Below, piece by piece: positions 48,642-57,353 of a stretch of 64,000 bases of DNA (position 1 is its first letter; every line of letters begins with the position of its first letter). The notes beneath the pieces are model-generated. The model was given only the letters and a program-made list of their open reading frames with translations, did no database searches and was not told where the DNA came from. Made by a program: the position numbers and the translations under genes. Origin of the DNA: Paractinoplanes bogorensis (GTDB lineage Bacteria > Actinomycetota > Actinomycetes > Mycobacteriales > Micromonosporaceae); NCBI RefSeq assembly GCF_018829635.1, contig NZ_JAHKKG010000006.1:62001-126000 (forward strand). The letters are read 5' to 3'.

Positions 48642-50102
48642 CTAGGCGATCACCGCCGGCGTTCGCCAGGACGGGGTGGCGGTGCGGTCCAGGTCGTGGC
48701 GCACCGAGGCGATTCGCCGTACGGCCTCGGTCAGCTCGTCCGGCGGCAGCGTGAACGGCAGCCGCAGGAAGCGCTCCAACGTGCCGTCGAGGCCGAAACG
48801 GGGGCCGGGAGCCAGCCGCACACCCAGGTCTTCGGCCGCCCGGGCCAGGGCGCTCGAGATCGGCCCGTCCAGCTCGGCCCACAGGGAGGCCCCGCCCCGA
48901 GGCAGCGTGAACTCCCACTCCGGCAGCAGTTCGCGCAGGGTCGCGGCCAGCGCGTCGCGTCGTTCCCGGAGCCGGGTGCGGCGCTCGGCCAGGATCTGCG
49001 GGGCCTGGGCCAGGAGGCGTACGGCGACGAGCTGCTCGAGCACCGGGCTGGCCATGTCGACGCCGACCCGGATCGCGGCCAGCCGCTGCACCAGCGGGGC
49101 CGAGGCGCGCACCCAGCCGATCCGCAGGCCACCCCAGTAGCCCTTGCTCATGCCGCCGATCGACACCACCCGCGAGTGCCGGTCGAAGACGGCCACCGGG
49201 GGCGGCATCTCCTGGCCCTCGAGCGCGAGGTCGACCCACGACTCGTCGACCACCAGCTCGGTGCCGGTCGAGTGGGCCGTGGCGACCAGGCGCTCGCGCA
49301 GCTCGGCCGTCATCAGGTGACCGGTCGGATTGTGGAACTCCGGGATCACGTACGAGAGACGCGGTCGTTGCTGCCGCAGGGCGCCGAGCAGCATCTCGCC
49401 GTCCCAGCCGGTCTCGGCGTCGAGCCCGTGGGTGTTGATCCGGGCGCGGCGCGCGGCCAGGGCGGCCAGCGCGTTCGGATAGGTCGGTGCCTCGACCAGC
49501 ACGGGCGAACCGGCCGGGACCGAGAGCCGCAACACCAGGTCGAGGGCCTGCTGGGTGCCCGCGGTGATCAGGATCTGCTCGGCCGAGGTGGCCACGCCGC
49601 GTTCGCGGTAGCCGGCCGCCACCACGTCGCGCAGCTCCATCAGGCCGGTCGGGTGGTAGCCGGCGCTGCCCAGGTAGCGGGGCAGGTCGTCGGCCGCGGC
49701 CCGGGCGGCCGGCACCAGCTCGACCGGCGCCGCCGACGCGGCCACGCCCAGGTCGATCATGTCGCGGTCGTCGCCGGCCGCCCACAGCCCCGAGGTGGCG
49801 ACCCGGTGGCCGTGCGGCAGCGTGGTCCAGCTGCCCGCCCCGCGGCGACTGGTCAGGTGGCCGGTCTCGCGCAGCGTGCGATAGGCGGCGCTGACCGTGG
49901 TGCGGCTGACCGCGAGCGACTCGGCCAGCTCGCGTTCGGCCGGGAGGCGTACGCCCAACGGCAGTCGCCCGTCGCTGAGCAGCCCGCGCACCGCGGCGGC
50001 CAGGGCGGCGTAGTCGGGGCTGCGGTGGCGGCCGGGCAGGGCGTGCCACTGACCGAGCAGGCGGGCCAATTGGCTCCCGCGTATCGTCGTGGTCACATCC
50101 AC
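48642..50102 (-). CDS. MocR/GntR-type regulator with aminotransferase domain (YczR-like)
   Basis: GntR winged helix (DYAALAAAVRGLLSDGRLPLGVRLPAERELAESLAVSRTTVSAAYRTLRE) is fused to a fold-type I aminotransferase-like domain. The PLP lysine is in SIGGMSKGYWGGLRIGW, and PEFHNPTGHLM is the cofactor Asn region. 486 aa. Divergent from a YczE-family membrane protein, the known YczR-yczE arrangement. Octamers ATTGGCTC/ATTGGCCC around the shared promoter are candidate binding sites. GTG start at 50102; GTG 50096 is also possible. Confidence 0.9.
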   Translation of the reverse strand: MDVTTTIRGSQLARLLGQWHALPGRHRSPDYAALAAAVRGLLSDGRLPLGVRLPAERELAESLAVSRTTVSAAYRTLRETGHLTSRRGAGSWTTLPHGHRVATSGLWAAGDDRDMIDLGVAASAAPVELVPAARAAADDLPRYLGSAGYHPTGLMELRDVVAAGYRERGVATSAEQILITAGTQQALDLVLRLSVPAGSPVLVEAPTYPNALAALAARRARINTHGLDAETGWDGEMLLGALRQQRPRLSYVIPEFHNPTGHLMTAELRERLVATAHSTGTELVVDESWVDLALEGQEMPPPVAVFDRHSRVVSIGGMSKGYWGGLRIGWVRASAPLVQRLAAIRVGVDMASPVLEQLVAVRLLAQAPQILAERRTRLRERRDALAATLRELLPEWEFTLPRGGASLWAELDGPISSALARAAEDLGVRLAPGPRFGLDGTLERFLRLPFTLPPDELTEAVRRIASVRHDLDRTATPSWRTPAVIA

Positions 50103-50141
50103 CTCCGGCGAATTGGCTCTTCAGCTTCCCATGATTGGCCC
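50063..50141. promoter_or_regulatory. Cluster of ATTGGC[T/C]C octamers at the MocR/yczE promoter
   Basis: ATTGGCTC at 50069-50076 (overlapping an inverted GGGCCAAT at 50063-50070), ATTGGCTC at 50112-50119 and ATTGGCCC at 50134-50141. The last two lie in the divergent intergenic region. MocR regulators typically bind such direct and inverted repeats. The same two octamers recur at 56586-56632. Confidence 0.55.
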
Positions 50142-50155
50142 TCAGAGTGGCATTC

Positions 50156-50809
50156 ATGGAACCGAGTGGCAACGGAGATCGTCGTCTCACCCGTCGCGTC
50201 GTCCAGCTCTTCGCCGGGCTGGTGCTCTACGGCGTGAGCATGGCCTTCATGGTCGAGTCGGCGCTCGGGCTGAACCCGTGGGACGTCTTCCACCAGGGCC
50301 TGTCCAAGGTCACCGGGATCAGCTTCGGCTGGGTGGTGATCCTGCTCGGCATCCCGATCCTGCTGCTGTGGATCCCGCTGCGGCAGCGGCCCGGCTTCGG
50401 CACCATCGCCAACCTGGTCGTCGTCGGCTTCGCGGTGGACGGGGCGCTGGCCGTGCTGCCCGCCGGCGGCACGATACCGGCCCGCATCGGCTACCTGGTC
50501 GGCGGCATCCTGTTGAACGGGCTGGCCACCGGCCTGTACATCGGCAGCCGGTTCGGTCCGGGCCCGCGCGACGGCCTGATGACCGGCATCGTCGGACGAT
50601 TCCCGCGGCTGTCGATCCGGCTCGTCCGTACGGCGATCGAACTGCTCGTCCTGGGGGTGGGATTCCTGCTCGGGGGCACTGTGGGCATCGGCACGGTGGC
50701 GTACGCTCTGGCCATCGGGCCGCTCGTCCATGTGTTCCTGCCGTGGTGCACGGTCGCGGAGCGACCCTCACGTTCACTCACGGCGCCCGCCGTGTCCGCA
50801 GTGGACTGA
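50156..50809 (+). CDS. yczE: YczE/YyaS/YitT-family membrane protein
   Basis: Five-to-six TM membrane protein of the YczE family: VVQLFAGLVLYGVSMAFMVESALGLNPWDVFHQGLSKVTGISFG at the start, GLYIGSRFGPGPRDGLMTG in the middle. 217 aa from ATG 50156; a TTG 21 bp upstream is unlikely. Divergently transcribed from its presumed MocR regulator. Physiological role not established. Confidence 0.88.
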   Translation: MEPSGNGDRRLTRRVVQLFAGLVLYGVSMAFMVESALGLNPWDVFHQGLSKVTGISFGWVVILLGIPILLLWIPLRQRPGFGTIANLVVVGFAVDGALAVLPAGGTIPARIGYLVGGILLNGLATGLYIGSRFGPGPRDGLMTGIVGRFPRLSIRLVRTAIELLVLGVGFLLGGTVGIGTVAYALAIGPLVHVFLPWCTVAERPSRSLTAPAVSAVD

Positions 50810-50919
50810 GCGATTCGCCCCACTGATTCGGTTTAGCGTCCAAGATCATCGGTCACAGCTTTGTGATCATCGCGACACATTCGCTTCCCGGCACCCCCCT
50901 CGCGCGGCATCATTGCGGC

Positions 50920-51348
50920 ATGGGGGCTGGTGACTGGTTATGGAACGACGCCTGGATCTTCGTGTCGGCGGTCATCGCCGAGCGGCTGGAGCGTGACCGG
51001 GCCCTGCACGCCGCTCTGCCGATGGCCGGGGCCAGCCTGGCCGACGTCCTCGCCGCGGCCGACTTCCTGCACCACGCGGTGCCGAGCCGGGCCGAGCTCG
51101 AGGAGGCCGTACGCCGTCTGGCCGGAGCCGGTCTCATCGTGGTGGAGGACGACCTGGTCGAGGTGGCGCCGGCCGGGGAGCAGCTGTGGCGCAGCCGCCC
51201 GTTCAGCGGGCTCTCCTCGGCCGTGATGACGCTGCAGGCCCAGCTCAACCGGGCCGCCGAGCCGGGCGACGCCGACTGGAGCCTGGACGAGCAGACCTAC
51301 AACGCGGCCGTACGGGAATACAGCCACCGGCTAGCCGACGGCCGATGA
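50920..51348 (+). CDS. Hypothetical small protein, winged-helix-like
   Basis: 142 aa, soluble. The sequence (ERLERDRALHAALPMAGASLADVLAAADFLHHAVPSRAELEEAVRRLAGAGLIVVEDD, then VEVAPAGEQLWRS) looks like a helical DNA-binding or winged-helix domain with a beta wing, but no family is recognised. ATG 50920. No obvious ribosome site (TTGCGGC upstream), so possibly leaderless or weakly translated. It overlaps the convergent MFS gene by 18 bp. Confidence 0.65.
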   Translation: MGAGDWLWNDAWIFVSAVIAERLERDRALHAALPMAGASLADVLAAADFLHHAVPSRAELEEAVRRLAGAGLIVVEDDLVEVAPAGEQLWRSRPFSGLSSAVMTLQAQLNRAAEPGDADWSLDEQTYNAAVREYSHRLADGR

Positions 51349-52554
51349 CTCCTCGAGCGGGCGCATCTCGCGGATGGCCGGCGAGAACGTCGCCACGAGG
51401 GCCGAGCTCGACACCGCGGTCGCGAACAGCAGCACGCTGACGGTCGGGTTCCACAGCGTGACGAAGACCCCGGCCAGCAGCGGAGCGGCCGCCGCGGCCG
51501 ACATCGCCACCATGAAGATCACGCTGAGCACCCGCCCCTGCAGCCGGTCCGGCGTGATCGCGGCCTGATAGCCGAACAGGGCCGCGTTGCAGGCCGGCCC
51601 GACGAAGATGGCCAGCGCCACCGGGGCGGCCGCGGCCACACTCATCGTGAGCAGGGCGCTGAGCGCCAGGAACACGGTGGCCGCCCAGCCCAGCCCGCGG
51701 ATCAGCGCCGCGAACGACAGCCGGCGCAGCAGAAACGGGGCGGCCAGCGCGCCGATCAGCCCGCCGGCCCCGACGATCGTCTCGGTCAGACCGATCACCC
51801 CGGGCGGCACGTCGTGGCTCTGCAGGGTCACGATGATCGTGAAGATCGAGCCGAACAGGGCGAAGTTCAGCGGGGCCGCGATGAGCAGCACGGCCCGCAG
51901 GAACGGGTTGCCGAAGACGAACCGGATGCCCTCGAGCAGGGCCGCCGCGTGGCCGGGCTGGTCCCCGGCCGGGACCGGGGACTGCAGCGGCTTGCGGATC
52001 AGGGCGACGCCGATCAGCGAGGCCAGGTAGGACACGGCGTTGCCGAGGAACGGCAGCGCGGGCGCCAGGCCGAACAGCAGGCCGCCGATCGGGGGGCCGG
52101 CCAGCGAGGTGCCGTAGCTGCGGGCCTCGTTGCGGGCCACGGCGTCGGGCAGCTGGGTGGCCGGCACGATGCTGCGCAGCGACGCGTGCTCGGTGGTGTT
52201 GAACAGCGAGCCGCAGATCGCGTCCACGATGGCCACCACGACGATCGCGGCCAGGCCGGCCCGATTGAGAGCGACGGCCACGGCGAGCCCGGCGAACGCC
52301 AGGAGCCGGATGACGTCGCAGGTCAGCATGGCCCGGCGGCGGTTGAGCCGGTCGGCCAGCACGCCGGACGGGAGGCGGCAGATCAGTTTGGCCACCTGGG
52401 CCGCGGTGCCGACCGCGCCCGCCTTCACGGGGGAACCGGTGACCTCGAGGACGAGCAGCGGGATGGCCAGCATGGCGATCGCGCCGCCCAGGTCGGACAG
52501 GCTCTGGCTGGTCCACAGCAGAGTGAATTCGCGGTTGCGCCAGAGGGGTGTCAT
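51331..52554 (-). CDS. MFS transporter
   Basis: Twelve-TM major facilitator of the MFS_3/enterobactin-exporter-like type: MTPLWRNREFTLLWTSQSLSDLGGAIAML at the start, GVLADRLNRRRAML between helices 2 and 3, and QAAITPDRLQGRVLSVIFM in the second half. 407 aa from ATG 52554; GTG 52557 is adjacent. An imperfect TGCAG/CTGCA repeat lies about 40-65 bp upstream. Substrate unknown. Confidence 0.88.
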   Translation of the reverse strand: MTPLWRNREFTLLWTSQSLSDLGGAIAMLAIPLLVLEVTGSPVKAGAVGTAAQVAKLICRLPSGVLADRLNRRRAMLTCDVIRLLAFAGLAVAVALNRAGLAAIVVVAIVDAICGSLFNTTEHASLRSIVPATQLPDAVARNEARSYGTSLAGPPIGGLLFGLAPALPFLGNAVSYLASLIGVALIRKPLQSPVPAGDQPGHAAALLEGIRFVFGNPFLRAVLLIAAPLNFALFGSIFTIIVTLQSHDVPPGVIGLTETIVGAGGLIGALAAPFLLRRLSFAALIRGLGWAATVFLALSALLTMSVAAAAPVALAIFVGPACNAALFGYQAAITPDRLQGRVLSVIFMVAMSAAAAAPLLAGVFVTLWNPTVSVLLFATAVSSSALVATFSPAIREMRPLEESSAVG

Positions 52555-52648
52555 CACGGCGGAATTCCGACGGAGCGCAGTCTCATGGTCACGCAGTGCA
52601 GGATATGTACTGCATCCGATCTCTGCCGTCGACTGACATCTATCCGCT

Positions 52649-52680
52649 ACGGTGCCCAGCCCCGGAGAGCTGGGCACCGT
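52649..52680 (-). terminator. Hairpin terminator after the subtilase gene
   Basis: ACGGTGCCCAGC (52649-52660) pairs perfectly with GCTGGGCACCGT (52669-52680) around an 8-nt loop. It begins 3 bp after the subtilase stop codon and lacks a strong T-run. It also isolates the divergent-looking MFS promoter from read-through. Confidence 0.75.
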
Positions 52681-52683
52681 CCA

Positions 52684-53844
52684 TCACTGCACGACGAACA
52701 GCAGGCGGTTCGGGGAGCCGCTGCCGGGGTTCGTCACGACACCCGTCGTCGCGTTGTTGACCAGGCTGTCGCGCACCTGTGCGGGGGTGTAGCCGGTGTT
52801 CCGCGAGAGCGCCAGCGCCGCCGCCCCGGCCACGTGCGGGCTGGCCATCGACGTTCCGCTGATCGTGTTGGTCGCGGTGTTCGACGTGTACCAGTCCGAC
52901 GTGATCGACGAGCCCGGCGCGAAGATGTCCAGGCAGGTGCCGTAGTTCGAGTAGCTGGCCCGGGCGTCCGTGCTGGTGGTCGCGCCGACCGTGATCGCCG
53001 CGGCGACGCGGGCGGGCGACGAGTTGCAGGCGTTGGCGCTCGAGTTGCCGGCCGCCAGCGCGTACGTGACACCGCTCGAGATGGACCGCGCGACCGCACT
53101 GTCGAGCGTGCTGCTGACCCCGCCGCCGAGGCTCATGTTGGCCACCGCCGGCTTGACCGCGTTGCTGGTCACCCAGTTGACGCCGGCGATGACGCCCGCC
53201 GTGGTGCCGCTGCCCGAGCAGTTGAGCACGCGCACGCCGACCAGCCGGACGCCCTTGGCGACGCCGTAGGTGATGCCGCCGACGGTGCCGGCCACGTGGG
53301 TGCCGTGCCCGTTGCAGTCCACCGCGCCCGAGCCGACCGCGTCGTAGCCCGCGGTGGCGCGCCCGCCGAAGTCGTTGTGCGCGTAGCGGATGCCGGTGTC
53401 GATGATGTACGCCGTCACGTTGGAGGCGGTCACCGGATAGGTGTAGGTCGTGCTCAACGGCCGGTTCCGCTGGTCGATGCGGTCGAGGCCCCAGGTGGCG
53501 TTGTTCTGGGTGGCGCTGAGGGAGATGGTCTGGTTCTGCTCCACGTACGCGACGTCGGGGCTGGCCGCGAGCCGCTTGGCCTGGGCCTCGGACATGGCGG
53601 CCTCGTAGCCGTTGATCACGGCGAGGTTCTGGCGGACGGCGCCGCCGTAGCTCTTGGCGAGCGCCGCGGACGACTTGGCGCCGGCCTTCAGGACGACGAT
53701 GTAGCTGCCGGAGATCGCGGTGGCGGAACCGGCCATCCGGACCTCTCCGGTGGCGGGGGCGGCGGCGGCGGGGGAACCGGTCGCGACCGCGGCGGTGACC
53801 GCGGCGAGCAGGCCGGTGGCCAGGATGCGGGGAGTAGTCGCCAT
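52684..53844 (-). CDS. Secreted subtilisin-like serine protease (S8A)
   Basis: Exported protease of the proteinase K/aqualysin type. Signal peptide (about 1-29, ending ASP-AAAA), an I9 propeptide (SGSYIVVLKAGAKSSAALAKSYGG to VAYVEQNQTISL), then the S8 domain with Asp in YIIDTGIRYAHNDFGG, His in NGHGTHVAGTVGG and Ser in SGTSMASPHVAGAAAL. Cysteines in VDCNGHG, LNCSGSG, NACNSS and GTCLDIF probably form disulfides. 386 aa. Single gene with its own terminator, divergent from a MocR gene (124-bp gap). Confidence 0.95.
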   Translation of the reverse strand: MATTPRILATGLLAAVTAAVATGSPAAAAPATGEVRMAGSATAISGSYIVVLKAGAKSSAALAKSYGGAVRQNLAVINGYEAAMSEAQAKRLAASPDVAYVEQNQTISLSATQNNATWGLDRIDQRNRPLSTTYTYPVTASNVTAYIIDTGIRYAHNDFGGRATAGYDAVGSGAVDCNGHGTHVAGTVGGITYGVAKGVRLVGVRVLNCSGSGTTAGVIAGVNWVTSNAVKPAVANMSLGGGVSSTLDSAVARSISSGVTYALAAGNSSANACNSSPARVAAAITVGATTSTDARASYSNYGTCLDIFAPGSSITSDWYTSNTATNTISGTSMASPHVAGAAALALSRNTGYTPAQVRDSLVNNATTGVVTNPGSGSPNRLLFVVQ

Positions 53845-53968
53845 GCTCTTCCTCTCTCGAACGAGCGGGAAGTGAATAGACGGTTGTCTCTTCAGCTACG
53901 CGCAGTTTAAAAGTGATGTCTCTCGATCGCTGCCATACCGGTTGGGCCATAGCGCGGAGAATGAGCAG

Positions 53969-55378
53969 GTGGACCTGATCATCGAGCTGGACGGCGGCGG
54001 GACGAAGACCGCCGCCGTCTACCGCGCGCTGCGGGCGGCGGTCGTCGACGGGCGGCTGCCGGCGGGCGAGAAACTGCCGCCGACCAGGCTGCTCGCGGCC
54101 GATCTGGGCGTGGCCCGGGGCAGCGTCGCGGGGGCGTACGAGCGGTTGGTGGCCGAGGGCTATCTGCGGTCGAAGGTCGGTGCGGGCACGTTCGTAGCGC
54201 CCACAACGACGAAGCGGACAAAAAGCCGGAGTGTGACCGACCCGCTGCGGCCGCGCGACGACTGGGCCCTCGAACCGCTCGCCACCAGCGGCGCCGAACC
54301 ACGGCCGCGCTACGACTTCCGCACCGGCATCCCGGACGCCGGCCTGTTCCCGTTCGACGCCTGGCGGCGCCTGGTCACCGCCGAACTGCGGCTGCGGGCC
54401 AACAACCCCGGCACGTACGGGGATCCGGCCGGGCATCCGGCGTTGCGCGAGGCGGTGGCGCGTTACCTCGGCGTCTCCCGGGGTGTGCGAACGACCGCGG
54501 CCGACGTGGTGGTGACCAACGGCGCGCAGCACGCGTTCGACCTGATCGCGCGGGTGCTGGTGCGGCCGGGCGACGTGGTCGCGGTCGAGGAGCCGGGCTA
54601 TCCGCCGGCCCGCCGCATCCTGGCCGCGCTGGGCGCCCGGGTGGCCGGGGTGCCGGTCGACGACCAGGGGCTGGTCGTCGCCGATCTGCCCGCGCACTGC
54701 CGGCTGGTCTACACGACGCCGTCGCACCAGTTCCCGCTGGGCCGGGCGATGAGCCTGGAACGGCGCCGTGAGCTGCTCGACTGGGCCCGGTGCCGGCCGG
54801 CCGCGATCGTCGAGGACGACTACGACAGCGAGTTCCGCTTCTCGGCCCGGCCCCTCGAACCCCTGCACAGCCTGGACACCGCGGGCCGGGTGCTCTATGT
54901 GGGCACTTTCTCCAAGAGCATGCTTCCCGCCGTACGCACCGGCTTCGTGCTCGCCGTACCCGGGCTGCGCGATGCACTGGTCGCCGCCCGGCAGCTGGGC
55001 GACGGCTACGGGCAGCCCGCCGTGCAGGCCGCGCTGGCCCGCTTCCTCGACGAGGGACTGCTCGCCCGGCACGTGCGCCGGGCCGGACGGGCGTACGGGG
55101 AAAGGCATGCCCGGATCTCGGCGGCGCTGGCCGCGATGCCCGGACTCGACGTCGTCCCGGCCGCGGCCGGACTGCACCTCGCGGCGCGGACCGGCGTGGA
55201 CTCGACCGCGGTGGTGTCCGCGGCCGCCCGCTCCGGACTGGCCGTGGACGACCTGCGGGCCTACTCGGTCTCGGACACCGTGCAGAGCGGGTTCGTGTTC
55301 GGGTTCGGCGCCACCGACCCGTCCACGCTCGACGCCGGACTGGCTACCTTCGCCGACGTCCTGGCCCGCCACGTCTGA
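53969..55378 (+). CDS. MocR/GntR-type regulator with aminotransferase domain (PdxR-like)
   Basis: GntR winged helix (AAVYRALRAAVVDGRLPAGEKLPPTRLLAADLGVARGSVAGAYERLVAEGYL) plus a fold-type I aminotransferase domain: TPSHQFPLGRAMSLERR, VEDDYDSEFRF and the PLP lysine in YVGTFSKSMLPAVRTGFV. 469 aa from GTG 53969. The segments match PdxR-type MocR proteins, though no pdxST genes are nearby. Convergent with an APC permease, whose 3' end overlaps its last 118 bp. Confidence 0.9.
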   Translation: MDLIIELDGGGTKTAAVYRALRAAVVDGRLPAGEKLPPTRLLAADLGVARGSVAGAYERLVAEGYLRSKVGAGTFVAPTTTKRTKSRSVTDPLRPRDDWALEPLATSGAEPRPRYDFRTGIPDAGLFPFDAWRRLVTAELRLRANNPGTYGDPAGHPALREAVARYLGVSRGVRTTAADVVVTNGAQHAFDLIARVLVRPGDVVAVEEPGYPPARRILAALGARVAGVPVDDQGLVVADLPAHCRLVYTTPSHQFPLGRAMSLERRRELLDWARCRPAAIVEDDYDSEFRFSARPLEPLHSLDTAGRVLYVGTFSKSMLPAVRTGFVLAVPGLRDALVAARQLGDGYGQPAVQAALARFLDEGLLARHVRRAGRAYGERHARISAALAAMPGLDVVPAAAGLHLAARTGVDSTAVVSAAARSGLAVDDLRAYSVSDTVQSGFVFGFGATDPSTLDAGLATFADVLARHV

Positions 55379-56565
55379 TAGGCCAGCGACGCCGCCACGA
55401 TCACCAGGCTGAGCAGGGCCGGGGCGCCGTTGAGCCAGAGCAGCGCGACCACCGCGACGAAGGCGATCGCGGCCACCACCCGCGGCCGGCCCCCGGGCAG
55501 CAGGCGCAGCGCGGCCGCCGTCGCGATCACGTAGACGAGCGTGAAGCAGCCGGTGACCAGCAAGAGCATGGTGTGCAGGCGGAACGGCAGCACCGCCGAG
55601 GCCAGGCTGAGCACGAAGACGGTGAGCAGCGCCCGGCGGGGCGTGCGGCCCATCCAGGCCGGCAGCGCGCCGTCGCGGGTCAGGGCCGCGCCGAGCTGCG
55701 ACGCCCCGGCCAGATAGGCGTTGACCGCGCCGACGGTGAGCAGCACGGCGACGATCGCGGTGAGGATGCGGACCGGTCCGCCGACCCCGGCCGCGAGCAG
55801 GTCGGCCAGCGGGGCATCGCTGGCGCCGAGGGCCGGGCCGAGCACCAGCACGCTGGTCGCGGCGACCGCGAGGTAGAGCAGGCCGACCAGCACGACGGCG
55901 ATCCCGGTGGCCCGCGGCACGTCCCGGCGCGGGTTGCGATAGGACGCGGCCAGCGACGACACCGCCTCCCAGCCGGCGAAGCCCCAGACCAGCACGGCCG
56001 CCGCCGAGCCGACCCCGGACCAGCCGTGCGGCGCGAACGGGGTCAGGTTGTCCCAGTTCGCGTGGGGCAGCGCGGTCAGCACGGTGATCAGCAGCAGGAC
56101 GGCCAGCGTGGCCGTCAGCACGAGCTGCACCCGGCCGGAGACGCGCAGCCCGAACCAGTTCATGGCGAAGACGGCCGACACGATGATCAGGAACGTGGCC
56201 AGCGTGGTGGTGCGGCCGCCGCCCAGGACGTCGGCCACGTAGCCGCCGGCGAACGCGGCCGCGGCGGGTGCGCCCAGCGGCACGGCGAAGAAGAACGTCC
56301 AGCCGATCGCGGCGCCCACCCGCGGGCCGAAGGCGAGCCGGACGTAGGTCGAGACGCCGCCGCCGTCCGGGTGCCGGGCGCCGAGCGCGGCGAAGGTGAG
56401 GGCGAGCGGGGCGGACAGCACGATCAGCGCGAGCCAGGCGACGAGCGACGCGGGCCCGGCGACCTCGGCGGCCAGGGCCGGCATCGAGATCACGCCGGTG
56501 CCGAGCACGGCCCCCACGCAGAGGGCGGTGCCCTGGGCCAGGGAAAGTCCGGAGTTCTCCTGCAT
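55261..56565 (-). CDS. APC-family amino acid permease
   Basis: Twelve-TM amino acid/polyamine transporter: LSLAQGTALCVGAVLGTGVISMPALAAEVAGPASLVAW at the start with the GTG motif of APC transporters, and LVWGFAGWEAVSSLAASYRNPRRDVPRATG in helix 6-7. 434 aa from ATG 56565. The last about 35 residues (from RARTSAKVA) are hydrophilic and encoded antisense to the MocR 3' end, as if the original stop was lost. Octamers shared with the yczE promoter lie just upstream. Confidence 0.9.
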   Translation of the reverse strand: MQENSGLSLAQGTALCVGAVLGTGVISMPALAAEVAGPASLVAWLALIVLSAPLALTFAALGARHPDGGGVSTYVRLAFGPRVGAAIGWTFFFAVPLGAPAAAAFAGGYVADVLGGGRTTTLATFLIIVSAVFAMNWFGLRVSGRVQLVLTATLAVLLLITVLTALPHANWDNLTPFAPHGWSGVGSAAAVLVWGFAGWEAVSSLAASYRNPRRDVPRATGIAVVLVGLLYLAVAATSVLVLGPALGASDAPLADLLAAGVGGPVRILTAIVAVLLTVGAVNAYLAGASQLGAALTRDGALPAWMGRTPRRALLTVFVLSLASAVLPFRLHTMLLLVTGCFTLVYVIATAAALRLLPGGRPRVVAAIAFVAVVALLWLNGAPALLSLVIVAASLAYQTWRARTSAKVASPASSVDGSVAPNPNTNPLCTVSETE

Positions 56566-56585
56566 GGCCTTCACGCTAGGCCTCG

Positions 56586-56632
56586 ATTGGCTCGCCGAGC
56601 AGACCAATCCGACGCGGATCAAATGGGCCAAT
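56586..56632 (-). promoter_or_regulatory. ATTGGC[T/C]C octamers upstream of the permease
   Basis: ATTGGCTC at 56586-56593 and, inverted, GGGCCAAT (ATTGGCCC on the other strand) at 56625-56632, with a further CCAAT at 56604-56608. They occupy the 66-bp gap before the permease. Both octamers are identical to those between the MocR at 48642-50102 and yczE. Confidence 0.5.
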
Positions 56633-57243
56633 CACATGCCCAGCCGGACGCCTTCCAGAGCGTCCCCGTCGATCACGACCCGCGCCGCCGAGGTGCGTCC
56701 GGTCAGGTAGACGGCCAGCTCGCCGGGCGGGCCGGACAGGGTCGTGGCCGGGGAGTCGCCGACGGAGAACGACCCGTACCCCTCGGAAACGACCTTGACC
56801 TTGACCCCGGCCCGGCGCAGCACGAGCTTGCCGGTGAGCCGCACGTTGCGCCAGAGCGCGGCCGACAGCCCCGGGTCGAGGTCGCGGGGCTGCCAGTCCG
56901 GCTGCCCGCGGCGCGCGTCCTCGTGGTGCACGAAGAACTCGATGGTGTTGGCCAGCTCGTCGGTGAGAGGGTTGCTCACCGGGCTCCACCACGGCGGCGT
57001 CCGCACCTCGTGCACGACCTGCTCGTACGGGCGGGCCGCGGTCTGCCGGCGGACCCGTTCGCCGTGCTCGCGCAGCGGCGGAATCAGCATCCCGGCCGAC
57101 GCGTCGGGCCGGCGGTCCCGCACCACCAGGTGCGCGGCGAGATCGCGGGTCGTCCATCCCTCGCACAGCGTCGGCTGGTCGGGACCGAGACGAAGGAGCA
57201 GGTCGGCGAGTAGACGTCGTTCGCGCTGGGCATAGGCGGTCAC
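56632..57243 (-). CDS. TIGR03085/maleylpyruvate isomerase-like DinB-fold protein
   Basis: N-terminal DinB-like region with LLRLGPDQPTLCEGWTTRDLAAHLVVRDRRPDASAGM. The histidines AHLVVRD and IEFFVHHEDARR could form the metal site of mycothiol-dependent isomerase-like proteins. 203 aa. GTG 57243 is preceded by TACGAT at 6 nt, a leaderless pattern, and no ribosome site. Function unknown; the family is typical of actinobacteria that use mycothiol. Confidence 0.82.
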   Translation of the reverse strand: MTAYAQRERRLLADLLLRLGPDQPTLCEGWTTRDLAAHLVVRDRRPDASAGMLIPPLREHGERVRRQTAARPYEQVVHEVRTPPWWSPVSNPLTDELANTIEFFVHHEDARRGQPDWQPRDLDPGLSAALWRNVRLTGKLVLRRAGVKVKVVSEGYGSFSVGDSPATTLSGPPGELAVYLTGRTSAARVVIDGDALEGVRLGM

Positions 57244-57353
57244 AACGTGATCGTAGACACATGTTACGAAGGTGAACGGTGAGCGTCCCGTTCGGCAGGA
57301 TGGATCGGTAAGGCCGGAACCGTCGGCGAACACTTACCAGTCAGGTAGGAATT

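Noticed and set aside
44312..57243. Biosynthetic cluster or defence island in the accessory stretch
   Set aside because: The genes are independent regulator-target pairs with differing orientations. No core biosynthetic enzyme, nuclease, toxin-antitoxin or other defence gene was recognised.
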